DNA from: Paracoccaceae bacterium | Lineage (GTDB): Bacteria; Pseudomonadota; Alphaproteobacteria; Rhodobacterales; Rhodobacteraceae | Direction of reading: 5' to 3' | NCBI GenBank assembly: GCA_024742705.1 | Contig: JANSXZ010000022.1 | Coordinates: 1 to 62,938, forward strand | Length of the DNA stretch: 62,938 nt | In this document: positions 55,063 through 62,579 of the stretch, in pieces | Layout of the letters: the number at the start of each line of letters is the position of its first letter | How positions within the stretch are numbered: the stretch's first letter is position 1 | Program-made: the position numbers and the translations under genes | Notes under the pieces: model-generated | Seen by the model: only the letters and a program-made list of their open reading frames with translations | Databases searched by the model: none | Told to the model about the DNA's origin: nothing

Positions 55063-55727
55063 CCCATCGGCTCGACCCGCCCTGGCTGATCTGGGATCTG
55101 GGCGCCCCGCATCGCGTGCTCAGCTGGTCGCTGACCCGGCCCGGCATGGTCACCGCCGACCGTATCCTGTGGCGCGAGGTGCGCAACGCCGACCTGCCGC
55201 GCGATTTCGACGTGTTGACCTGGTTTCGCACCCAGCTGGCGCAGCGCGGACAGGCCGATGCGGTGGCCATGCTTACCTCACGCGACCTGGCCGCCTATGA
55301 AACCGCGTCGCACCAGGCCGATGGCGTGACCGCGCAGTGCCTCGCCACCGTCGGATTATCGAACGCCGAACGCATCGGCACGCGCATGGACCGCGGCAAC
55401 CAGGACTGGGGCACCATCAACGTGGCGGTGCGGGTGGACGCGGCGCTGGCGCCGGCGGCGCTGATCGAAACGCTCAGCATTGCCACCCAGGCCCGGACCG
55501 CCGCGATCATCGACACCGCCCACCGCCTGCCCGACGGCATCGCCACCGGCACCGGAACCGATTGTATCGCCGTTGCCGCCCCGCCGGGCGATCTGCCCTA
55601 TGCCGGCTTGCACACCGCTGTGGGCGAGGCGGTCGGCGCGGCGGTCTACCGCGCGGTGCGCGCCGGTGCGCGCGCCTGGATGGACGATCGCCAAGGCACG
55701 GACACAGGCAACGGTACCGCACCATGA
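55059..55727 (+). CDS. cbiZ: Adenosylcobinamide amidohydrolase CbiZ
   Basis: Cytoplasmic enzyme of 222 residues that cuts the amide-linked side chain of adenosylcobinamide (or of pseudo-B12 in Rhodobacter) to adenosylcobyric acid, feeding remodelling into usable cobamide. Family blocks are TVGLSNAERIGTR, WGTINVAVRVDAALAPAAL, IATQARTAAIID, GTGTDCIAV and HTAVGEAVGAAVYRAV. It is coupled by 4-nt overlaps on both sides, so salvage is made together with uptake. Confidence 0.9.
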   Translation: MTHRLDPPWLIWDLGAPHRVLSWSLTRPGMVTADRILWREVRNADLPRDFDVLTWFRTQLAQRGQADAVAMLTSRDLAAYETASHQADGVTAQCLATVGLSNAERIGTRMDRGNQDWGTINVAVRVDAALAPAALIETLSIATQARTAAIIDTAHRLPDGIATGTGTDCIAVAAPPGDLPYAGLHTAVGEAVGAAVYRAVRAGARAWMDDRQGTDTGNGTAP

Positions 55728-56509
55728 CATACCCACCGCAGCGCATCGTCTGCCTGACCGAGGAAACCGTCGAAACACTGTACCTGCTGGGGCAGTCGCA
55801 CCGCATCGTCGGCGTCACCGGCTATGCCGTCCGCCCGCCGCAGGTGCGCCGCGAAAAACCCCGTGTCGGCGCGTTCACCTCGGCCGATGTGCCAAGGATC
55901 CTCGCGCTCGGGCCCGATCTGGTTCTCACCTTCTCGGACCTGCAGGCGGATATCGCGGCGGCGCTGCTGCGCGAGGGTGTGGCGGTGCACGGCTTCAACC
56001 AACGCAGCGTGGCCGGCATTCTCGACATGATCCGCACGCTGGGTGCGCTGACCGGGGCGCGGGGCCGCGCCGAAGCCCTGGCCGGCGGATTGGCTACGCG
56101 CATCGCGCGGATCAGCGGGATACCGCGCGATCGGCGCCCGCGCGTCTATTTCGAGGACTGGGACGATCCGCCGATTGCCGGCATCGGCTGGGTGTCCGAA
56201 CTGATCGAGATCGCCGGCGGCGAGGACGTTTTCGCGCATCTGCGCGGCGCCCAGGATGCGCGCGCGCGGATCGTGGCGCCCGAAGCGGTGATCGCGGCGG
56301 CGCCGGATGTTGTGCTGGCGTCTTGGTGCGGCAAGAAGGCGCGCCCCGAGAAGATCGCCCGGAGGCCGGGATGGGGCCGCATACCCGCCATTGCCCACGG
56401 CCGCATCCACGAGATAAAATCGCCGCTGATCCTGCAACCGGGCCCGGCGGCGCTGGGCGACGGGCTGGACGCGATCCTGACCGCCCTCTGGGGAGACCGA
56501 AGCCCATGA
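55724..56509 (+). CDS. Second BtuF-like cobalamin-binding protein, without signal peptide
   Basis: Protein of 261 residues with the binding-protein blocks RIVCLTEETVETLYLLGQ and VPRILALGPDLVLTFSDLQ and the C-lobe SPLILQPGPAALGDGLDAI. The N-terminus (MTYPPQRIVCL) begins directly at the first beta strand, so there is no signal peptide or lipobox and it should stay in the cytoplasm. The start is fixed by the 4-nt overlap with cbiZ. Role unknown; delivery of corrinoid to CbiZ or to cobamide enzymes is inference. Confidence 0.85.
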   Translation: MTYPPQRIVCLTEETVETLYLLGQSHRIVGVTGYAVRPPQVRREKPRVGAFTSADVPRILALGPDLVLTFSDLQADIAAALLREGVAVHGFNQRSVAGILDMIRTLGALTGARGRAEALAGGLATRIARISGIPRDRRPRVYFEDWDDPPIAGIGWVSELIEIAGGEDVFAHLRGAQDARARIVAPEAVIAAAPDVVLASWCGKKARPEKIARRPGWGRIPAIAHGRIHEIKSPLILQPGPAALGDGLDAILTALWGDRSP

Positions 56510-57162
56510 CGCCCCCCGATCTGCTGGCCGCGATGATCCCCGGCCCGATGCTTACCTTCCTTGCGCGTGGCGGCCCGGCGCTGTGGCTGATCGCGGCGCT
56601 CAGCGTTCTGACACTGGCGCTGATCCTTTGGAAAACCTGGCGGCTGGCCCGCTTGGGGGCATGGTCGGGGGCTGTGACACGCCGCGCCGTCGCCGCCTGG
56701 GAGGCCGGCGACGCCGAGGCCGCCCGCGCCGCACTGGCCGGGCGCCGCGCCCTGCGGGCGCGGCTGGCGCATACGGCGATGGCTGCGCGGCTGGATCCGA
56801 CACTGGACGACGCCGCCGCGCGCGAGGAAACCGCGCGCCGCGCCAAGGCCGATCTGGCGCAGGCCCGCGCCGGGCTGCGGGCGCTGGAACTGATCGCCAC
56901 GATCGCGCCGCTTCTGGGCCTGCTGGGCACGGTTCTGGGCATGATCGAGGCGTTCCAGGCCCTGCAGGAGGCTGGCAACCGCGCCGACCCGGCGGCGTTG
57001 GCCGGCGGCATCTGGGAGGCCCTCTTGACCACGGCGGCCGGCATGGCCGTGGCGATCCCGGCTTCGGCCGCGCTCAGCTGGTTCGATGCGGTCACCGCGC
57101 GTGTTCAGGCCGACATGGAGGACCTGGCAACCCGCATCTTCATCCGCGGGGGGCGCCGATGA
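56506..57162 (+). CDS. exbB: ExbB/MotA-TolQ-type proton channel
   Basis: Inner-membrane protein of 218 residues with three spans (about 22-42, 125-145, 168-190). The conserved TIAPLLGLLGTVLGMIEAF and GIWEALLTTAAGMAVAIPA segments carry the Thr residues of the proton path. With ExbD and TonB it energises outer-membrane receptors, here most likely BtuB. The ATG overlaps the preceding stop, with GGGGAG 11 nt upstream. Confidence 0.93.
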   Translation: MTPPDLLAAMIPGPMLTFLARGGPALWLIAALSVLTLALILWKTWRLARLGAWSGAVTRRAVAAWEAGDAEAARAALAGRRALRARLAHTAMAARLDPTLDDAAAREETARRAKADLAQARAGLRALELIATIAPLLGLLGTVLGMIEAFQALQEAGNRADPAALAGGIWEALLTTAAGMAVAIPASAALSWFDAVTARVQADMEDLATRIFIRGGRR

Positions 57163-57539
57163 AGCTCGCGCCGCCGCAACCGCCACGCCGCAGGCCCGGT
57201 CTGACCGCGATGGTCGACGTGGTGTTCCTGTTGCTGGTGTTCTTCATGCTGGCCGCGCGGTTTGGTACCGACACCAGCCTTCCGCTGGCGCTGGCCGCCG
57301 GCGGCGATGATGCGTGGCAGGGGCCGCCGCGGCTGATCGAACTGACGGTGCAGGGCACGGTGCTGAACGGGCAACCGCTGCCGCCCGAGGCGCTGGCCGG
57401 CGCGCTGATCGCTCTGATGCCGCGCCCGGACGCGCCGGTGCTGCTGCGCGCCGCGCCGGGGGTGACACTGGACCGGCTGACCCTGCTGCTGGACGATCTG
57501 CGCGCAGCCGGCATCACATCGGCGGTTCTGGTCGAATGA
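57159..57539 (+). CDS. exbD: ExbD family protein, first copy
   Basis: Protein of 126 residues: short basic N-terminus, one span (about 17-36) with the proton-carrying Asp in LTAMVDVVFLLLVFF (Asp20), and a periplasmic domain. The 4-nt overlaps on both sides couple it to exbB and to a second exbD. Confidence 0.9.
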   Translation: MKLAPPQPPRRRPGLTAMVDVVFLLLVFFMLAARFGTDTSLPLALAAGGDDAWQGPPRLIELTVQGTVLNGQPLPPEALAGALIALMPRPDAPVLLRAAPGVTLDRLTLLLDDLRAAGITSAVLVE

Positions 57540-57943
57540 CCGGGCACGACTTTTCCACACCCGCCGCGCGCGCCCCGCGCGAGAACATCGTGCCGATGAT
57601 CAACGTGGTTTTCCTGTTGCTGATCTTCTTTCTGATGACGGCGCAGATCGTGCCGCCCGCGCCGGTCGAGATCACGCCGCCACCATCCGACAGCGACACG
57701 CCGGCAGAGCCGGCGGCAGCGGTCATGTACCTCGGCGCCGACGGGCAGGCCCATTTCGAGAGCGTGACAGGCGATGCGGCGCTGGCCGCGCTGGCGGCGC
57801 TGCCGGCGGGCACGGATCTGACGGTGCGCGCGGACGCCATGCTCGAGGCGCGGCGACTGGCGGCGCTGCTGGCGCGTCTGGGTGGGCTGAGGCTGGGCAA
57901 GGTGACGCTGGCCACCGATCCGGCGACCGGAGCGGCGCGATGA
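57536..57943 (+). CDS. ExbD family protein, second copy
   Basis: Protein of 135 residues with one span (about 20-38). The usual Asp position in the membrane span reads NIVPMINVVFLLLIFF, with Asn23 in place of the proton-carrying Asp. It may therefore be a structural partner of the first ExbD rather than a proton carrier. The periplasmic part is Pro-rich near the membrane. Coupled by 4-nt overlaps. Confidence 0.87.
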   Translation: MTGHDFSTPAARAPRENIVPMINVVFLLLIFFLMTAQIVPPAPVEITPPPSDSDTPAEPAAAVMYLGADGQAHFESVTGDAALAALAALPAGTDLTVRADAMLEARRLAALLARLGGLRLGKVTLATDPATGAAR

Positions 57944-58938
57944 TCCGTCTGATAGAGCCGGCGGTTTTCGTCGCGGTGGCGGCGGCGGTGCATGTGGGGC
58001 TGTTCGCGGTGGCCCCGTCCCGGCCCGGCGGCGCAGGTTCGGGCGATGGCGGCGAAGACAGCCTGTCGCTGCGCGCGGCCAACGCCGGGCACGCGGCCCT
58101 TGTGCGGCAATGGACGACCGCGCCGCAGGCCCAGACAGCCGCCGCGCCGCCGCCGGAGATGCCCGTTGTCACCGCCGTCGCCCGGCCGCCGGCACCGCTG
58201 GTAGATGGACCGGCGCGGCACACGCGGCCCGGCCTGCCACCGGCTCCGGACCGGGTGGCGCTGCCGCAGGTGCCGCCCGCCGCGCCGGCCCTGACGGACC
58301 GGATCGCCGCCGGACCGCAAGCACCGACGCCGCCGGCCAGCGCCCCAGTGCCTTCGCCATCCCCGCGCATGGCCGCGCCCGTCGTCTCCGTACCGCCCAC
58401 ACCGCCCACACCCGCCACACCGGCCACACCGGCCGAGCCATTGCCCCGCGCCGAGCGTGCCAGCGCGCCCCCGCCCGAGGCGGCCCCGGCTGAACCGGTC
58501 ACCCGCGCGCCGGCCACGCGGCCCGTCGCGCGCCCGGCACCTGCCGCCACGCCACAGCCCGCGGCCCGCGCCGCGGGCCGGCAACCCGCCGCGCGCAGCA
58601 CCGCCGGGGCCGACCGCGCGCAACCCGATGCCCAGGGCACCGGCACGGCACAGACGCGGCGGCTTCAGGCCGAATGGGGCGCCGGTATCCAGCGCAAGGT
58701 GCACCGCGCGCTGCGCTACCCGCGCGGCGCATCCGGTGCGGGGACGGCACGGGTGGCGCTGACGGTCGATCGGCGCGGCCGGTTGCGGGCCGTCAGCCTG
58801 GTGCGATCCTCCGGCAATCCCGGCTTTGACGACGCCGCGCTGCGCGCGGTACACCGCGCCGGCCGCTTTGCCGCCGCGCCCGCGGGTCTGAGCCGCGAAA
58901 GCTATTCGTTCACGATGGCGCTGAACTTCCGGCCCTGA
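57940..58938 (+). CDS. tonB: TonB-family energy transducer
   Basis: Protein of 332 residues: one N-terminal anchor (about 7-22), a long Pro/Ala-rich periplasmic spacer (about 60-225), and the C-terminal TonB domain (RALRYPRGASGAGTARVALT, VRSSGNPGFDDAALRAV). The long spacer can cross the periplasm to BtuB. It is the last gene of the coupled series. Confidence 0.9.
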   Translation: MIRLIEPAVFVAVAAAVHVGLFAVAPSRPGGAGSGDGGEDSLSLRAANAGHAALVRQWTTAPQAQTAAAPPPEMPVVTAVARPPAPLVDGPARHTRPGLPPAPDRVALPQVPPAAPALTDRIAAGPQAPTPPASAPVPSPSPRMAAPVVSVPPTPPTPATPATPAEPLPRAERASAPPPEAAPAEPVTRAPATRPVARPAPAATPQPAARAAGRQPAARSTAGADRAQPDAQGTGTAQTRRLQAEWGAGIQRKVHRALRYPRGASGAGTARVALTVDRRGRLRAVSLVRSSGNPGFDDAALRAVHRAGRFAAAPAGLSRESYSFTMALNFRP

Positions 58939-59019
58939 AGCGGCGGCGGCGCGCGCTTGCTCTTGAACGGTGCGCGCGGTATCACCCGCCGCGACACCCC
59001 CAACCGGAGATCGCGCGCC

Positions 59020-59238
59020 ATGTTCGAAATACTCATCTGGGTCGGCGCCGGGCTATCTGCGCTGGGATTGCTGGGCCTGATCTGGTGCATATTGCGGGTT
59101 GCGCGGGCGCGCCGCGCCGGGTTGCCGGATGCCGAACTGCGCGCGGCAGTGCAGGCGGTGGTGCCGCTGAACCTGGGCGCGCTGTTCGTTTCGGTGATCG
59201 GCCTGATGCTGGTGGTTGTCGGCATCATGCTGGGCTGA
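59020..59238 (+). CDS. Small two-span membrane protein
   Basis: Protein of 72 residues with two hydrophobic segments (about 5-24 and 49-70) around a short basic loop (RVARARRAGLPDAELR). GGAG at 10 nt before ATG 59020 supports it; the longer frame is not supported. It follows tonB by 81 bp, so it may be read from the B12 operon. Conserved hypothetical; function unknown. Confidence 0.65.
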   Translation: MFEILIWVGAGLSALGLLGLIWCILRVARARRAGLPDAELRAAVQAVVPLNLGALFVSVIGLMLVVVGIMLG

Positions 59239-59270
59239 CACGCGGCGCCCGCATGCGCCGCGCACCGCGT

Positions 59271-59304
59271 GGATCAGACAGGCAAACGTCGGATCAGACA
59301 GGCA
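59271..59304. repeat. Tandem 14-bp duplication at a gene end
   Basis: GGATCAGACAGGCA occurs at 59271-59284 and again at 59291-59304. The second copy contains the last codons and stop of the minus-strand small gene; the first is a relic duplicate downstream of it. Confidence 0.6.
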
Positions 59305-59509
59305 TGTTGTCGAAGCGGGCCTCGATCACGTCCTGCATCAGCGCCTCGTCCAGACGCCGCAGCGATACCGGAACGTCCAGCCCGTGTTCCTCGAACCGTT
59401 TCACCATCGTCCGCACCGCCGGTTGCAGCGCGCAGCGGCTGGCCGTGCTGGCGCGTCCGACCTGCTGTTCCAGCGCGTTGGCGGCGTGCATCAGTTCCTG
59501 TTGTGACAT
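59294..59509 (-). CDS. Small hypothetical protein, divergent from persulfide dioxygenase-like gene
   Basis: Protein of 71 residues, soluble, mostly helical in pattern (MSQQELMHAANALEQQVGRA; LRRLDEALMQDVIEARF), with one Cys. AAGGGGGGAAG upstream of ATG 59509 is a convincing ribosome-binding site. No recognised domain. Convergent with the two-span membrane protein and divergent from the MBL gene. Confidence 0.65.
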   Translation of the reverse strand: MSQQELMHAANALEQQVGRASTASRCALQPAVRTMVKRFEEHGLDVPVSLRRLDEALMQDVIEARFDNMPV

Positions 59510-59537
59510 GCGTCTTCCCCCCTTGGTGTGATGATCC

Positions 59538-59565
59538 GTGTATGTACACCCGATGTGGCCATCGG
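59538..59565. promoter_or_regulatory. Two adjacent palindromes in the divergent gap
   Basis: GTGTATGTACAC (59538-59549) is a 5-bp-arm palindrome, followed at once by CCGATG-TGGC-CATCGG (59550-59565). They lie 29 nt upstream of the small minus-strand gene and about 170 nt before the MBL gene. The rest of the 223-bp gap shows nothing else clear. Confidence 0.45.
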
Positions 59566-59733
59566 ATGCGCCGGCTTTAAGCCCCGCGCCGGCAGCCAAT
59601 GCCATCCTGCGACAAATCGCCCGGACAATGCCCGTTTCGCGGGCACCGCGCGCGCACCACGGCCCGCGCGCCGCGCTTGGCCGGTGGCCGCGCGTCGTGT
59701 AGCATCCCGTCTGACCGCAGGGAGGGCCGCGCG

Positions 59734-60597
59734 ATGACACCGGACGTAAAAGCGTTTTTCGATCCATCCACCAACACCGTGTCCTATGTGGTGCGCGAAC
59801 CGCTGGGGCGCGCCTGCGCCATCATCGACAGCGTTCTCGACTATGACCCCGCCGCCGGCCGGACCGGCACAGCATCGGCCGATGCCATCATCGCATATGT
59901 CACCGCCGAGGATCTGCGCACCGAATGGATTCTGGAAAGCCATGTGCACGCCGATCACCTTTCGGCCGCGCCCTATCTGCAGGAGCGGCTGGGCGGGCGC
60001 ATCGGGATCGGGGCGCAGATTACCGCCGTGCAAGAGACATTCGGGCGGATTTTCAACGAAGGCACCGCATTTCAGCGCGATGGCAGCCAGTTTGACGCGC
60101 TGTTCGGCGACGCAGACAGCTTTCACATCGGGCAGATGCGCGGCGACGTGATGCACACGCCCGGCCATACGCCGGCCTGCCTGACCTATGTGATCGGCGA
60201 CGCGGCCTTTGTCGGCGACACGTTGTTCATGCCCGATTTCGGCACCGCGCGCTGCGACTTTCCCGGCGGTTCATCGCAGGATCTGTACAATTCGATCCAG
60301 CGGATCCTGGCCCTGCCCGACGCGACGCGCATCTTCGTCGGCCACGACTACAAGGCGCCCGGCCGCGACGATTTCGCCTGGGAAACCACCGTGGGCGCAC
60401 AGAAGGCGATGAACGTGCATGTGGGCCAGGGCCGTCGGGCCGAGGATTTCGTGGCCATGCGCGACGCACGCGACGCGACGCTCGGCAAACCGCGCCTGAT
60501 TCTGCCATCGCTTCAGGTGAACATGCGCGCCGGCCACATGCCCGCGCCGGAAGACGATGGCCAAGTGTACCTGAAGGTGCCCGTCAACCGGCTGTAG
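59734..60597 (+). CDS. MBL-fold persulfide dioxygenase-like hydrolase (Blh/ETHE1 group)
   Basis: Metallo-beta-lactamase protein of 287 residues. Metal ligands are in LESHVHADHLSAAPYL (HxHxDH), HTPGHTPAC, FVGDTLF and VGHDYKAPG. These match the Blh/ETHE1-type group that oxidises glutathione persulfide during sulfide detoxification. GGGAGG before ATG 59734 is a good site. The following TIGR01244 gene is the usual partner; a BigR/SqrR-type regulator gene is not adjacent. Confidence 0.85.
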   Translation: MTPDVKAFFDPSTNTVSYVVREPLGRACAIIDSVLDYDPAAGRTGTASADAIIAYVTAEDLRTEWILESHVHADHLSAAPYLQERLGGRIGIGAQITAVQETFGRIFNEGTAFQRDGSQFDALFGDADSFHIGQMRGDVMHTPGHTPACLTYVIGDAAFVGDTLFMPDFGTARCDFPGGSSQDLYNSIQRILALPDATRIFVGHDYKAPGRDDFAWETTVGAQKAMNVHVGQGRRAEDFVAMRDARDATLGKPRLILPSLQVNMRAGHMPAPEDDGQVYLKVPVNRL

Positions 60598-60649
60598 CGG
60601 CCGCGCGCCGACTGGACAGCCCCGCGCCAAGCGCGTAACTTTGCGGATC

Positions 60650-61084
60650 ATGGATATGCGTCAGATCACCCCCACCTATTTCGTCTCGCCCCAGATCATC
60701 CCCGAGGATCTGCCCGACATCGCGGCGGCCGGCATCGCCCGGATCATCTGCAACCGTCCGGATGCGGAAAATCCGCCCGATCTGCGGGCCGATGCCATGC
60801 GAACCGCCGCCGAAGCCGCCGGGCTGGACTTTGCGGTGCTGGAAATCGCCCATCAGTCGATGACACCGGAAAACGCCGCCCGCCAGCGCGAGATGATCGA
60901 AACCGCCAGCGGCCCGGTTCTGGCCTATTGCGCATCGGGCACCCGGTGCAGCGTGATATGGGCGCTGGGTCAGGCCGGACGCATGGCCACAGACGACATT
61001 CTGGCGCGCACCGCCGCCGCAGGCTATGCGCTTGAGCAGCTGCGCCCGGCGCTGGATCAGATGGCAGCCGCGCGCGACGCCTGA
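60650..61084 (+). CDS. TIGR01244 family sulfur transferase/phosphatase (DUF442)
   Basis: Protein of 144 residues with a phosphatase/rhodanese-like loop YCASGTRCSVIWALGQ around a catalytic Cys, and the N-terminal MRQITPTYFVSPQI of the family. It probably handles sulfane sulfur together with the MBL enzyme 52 bp upstream. Starts at 60656 or TTG 60641 are also possible; no clear ribosome-binding site distinguishes them. Confidence 0.85.
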   Translation: MDMRQITPTYFVSPQIIPEDLPDIAAAGIARIICNRPDAENPPDLRADAMRTAAEAAGLDFAVLEIAHQSMTPENAARQREMIETASGPVLAYCASGTRCSVIWALGQAGRMATDDILARTAAAGYALEQLRPALDQMAAARDA

Positions 61085-61093
61085 ACAGGGCGG

Positions 61094-62560
61094 TCACAGG
61101 CTTTCGAGAAACGCGATCAGCGCCGCGCGATCGGCGGGTGGCATCGCAATCACCCGGTCGCGGTGCGGCGCGGCTTCGCCACCATGCCACAGGATCGCCT
61201 CGAGCAGGCCGCGCGCGCGGCCATCGTGCAGCAGGCGATCGTGCCCCGACACCACCCGCGTCAGCCCGATCCCCCACAACGGCGGCGTACGCCATTCACG
61301 GCGCATCCCGTCGGGGCCGTCGTCCGCAAGATCGGGGCCCATGTCGTGCAGCAGCATGTCGGTATAGGGCCAGATCCGTTGGCCGCGCTGTTCGGGCCAT
61401 TCCGCGTCGGGGTCGGTCACGAAGGAAGCCCGGTGACAAGCCGCACATCCGGTGCGGTGAAACACGCCCTCGCCCCGCCGAACCAGCGGCCGGTCGGCAC
61501 CGCGCCGGGCCGGCACCGCCAGATTGCGGCTGTAGAACGCGACGCGGCGCAGCGCGTCCATGCTCAGATCCGCGCCCGCCCCGGCCTGAGCGCGGCACCG
61601 GCGTTGCGCCGGCGTGCAATCGCCTGCCGGATCGGGAAACAGCGGCGACGAAAGCCCCATGTCAAAGGCAAAGGCCCGTGCAGTCTGGTCCAGCAGGGTC
61701 GCCGTTTCGGCCCGCAGCCCGAACCGGCCCAGCATCGGCCGGCCCTGCGCCGGTGACCACACGCGCATGGCGCGGCCGGATATGCCGTCGCCGTCGCGGT
61801 CGTCCGGATCGGCCAACGCGAGGATGTCCGCCTCGGGGACCGCTTCCAGCAGGCCAAGGCCTATCATCTGCGGCGCGATGCGCGGGCTGATCGTGACATC
61901 CGGGTTCAGCGCGCCATAGGCCGGTTCGCTCAGCCGATACTGCGGCCGGGCCAAATGCGCGACCGCGCCGCCCGACAGGCGCACCACGCGGCTGGTATGG
62001 CTCAGGCCCAGCCGGAATTCGGCGCTGTGCCCTGCTGTGGCCCGGCCCTGGATCTGCACGCCGTAGACAGGATCGGGCCGCGTCGCCGCCGGGGCCGGCA
62101 TATCCGCTTGGCCCGTCGCCGGCACCGAAAGCCGCAGAACCAGGGCCTGCGACGGTTGCCCCGGTGCCTGAAACGGCTGGCCGCGCCCGTCCCGCAAGTG
62201 GCAGGCATGGCACGAGGGTGCATTGTAGAGCGGCCCAAGCCCCGAAGGCACCTGCGAATCCGACGATGAAGCCCAGTCCTTGCGGAAGAGCCGGTTGCCG
62301 AAATTGAACAGAAAGCTGTTTTCAAAGCCCAGATTGGCCGAGGGCCGGGTGAAGGCCAGCGGATCGGCCAGGGCCGCGTCGCCGGTTTGCCGTGGCGCTG
62401 TTCCGGCCGTTTCGGCCTGTGCGAACGGCGGATGCAGCGCCAGAAGTAGGCTCAGCGCCAGTGGCACGCCTTGCCTGCGGATCCATCGCGGGATCATGTC
62501 GCGCAGCGCCGGGCACCCGGCGCGCGTCTTCAGATCAGGTATACCGCGCCGATACGTCAT
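61094..62560 (-). CDS. Di-heme oxidoreductase-family (DUF1111) c-type cytochrome
   Basis: Exported protein of 488 residues (467 from ATG 62497). The hydrophobic signal segment is at about 30-48 (VPLALSLLLALHPPFAQAE). Two heme-binding motifs, CHACH (about 116-120) and CAACH (C-terminal third, GCAACHRASF), mark the DUF1111 'thiol oxidoreductase-like' family; such proteins are often found near imelysin or iron genes. Electron partner and substrate are unknown. CGGGGGG lies before ATG 62560, which favours the longer start. Needs the Ccm system, part of which is encoded at 1862-4586. Confidence 0.85.
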   Translation of the reverse strand: MTYRRGIPDLKTRAGCPALRDMIPRWIRRQGVPLALSLLLALHPPFAQAETAGTAPRQTGDAALADPLAFTRPSANLGFENSFLFNFGNRLFRKDWASSSDSQVPSGLGPLYNAPSCHACHLRDGRGQPFQAPGQPSQALVLRLSVPATGQADMPAPAATRPDPVYGVQIQGRATAGHSAEFRLGLSHTSRVVRLSGGAVAHLARPQYRLSEPAYGALNPDVTISPRIAPQMIGLGLLEAVPEADILALADPDDRDGDGISGRAMRVWSPAQGRPMLGRFGLRAETATLLDQTARAFAFDMGLSSPLFPDPAGDCTPAQRRCRAQAGAGADLSMDALRRVAFYSRNLAVPARRGADRPLVRRGEGVFHRTGCAACHRASFVTDPDAEWPEQRGQRIWPYTDMLLHDMGPDLADDGPDGMRREWRTPPLWGIGLTRVVSGHDRLLHDGRARGLLEAILWHGGEAAPHRDRVIAMPPADRAALIAFLESL

Positions 62561-62579
62561 ACTGCCCCCCGATGCCGCG

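Noticed and set aside
58201..58620. Tandem repeat in tonB spacer (Thr-Pro and Ala-Pro runs)
   Set aside because: This is the ordinary Pro-rich TonB linker rather than a separate repeat element.
59239..59271. Inverted repeat CACGCGG...CCGCGTG as a terminator
   Set aside because: The arms are separated by 19 nt of GC-rich sequence and no U-tract follows; support is too weak to list as a feature.
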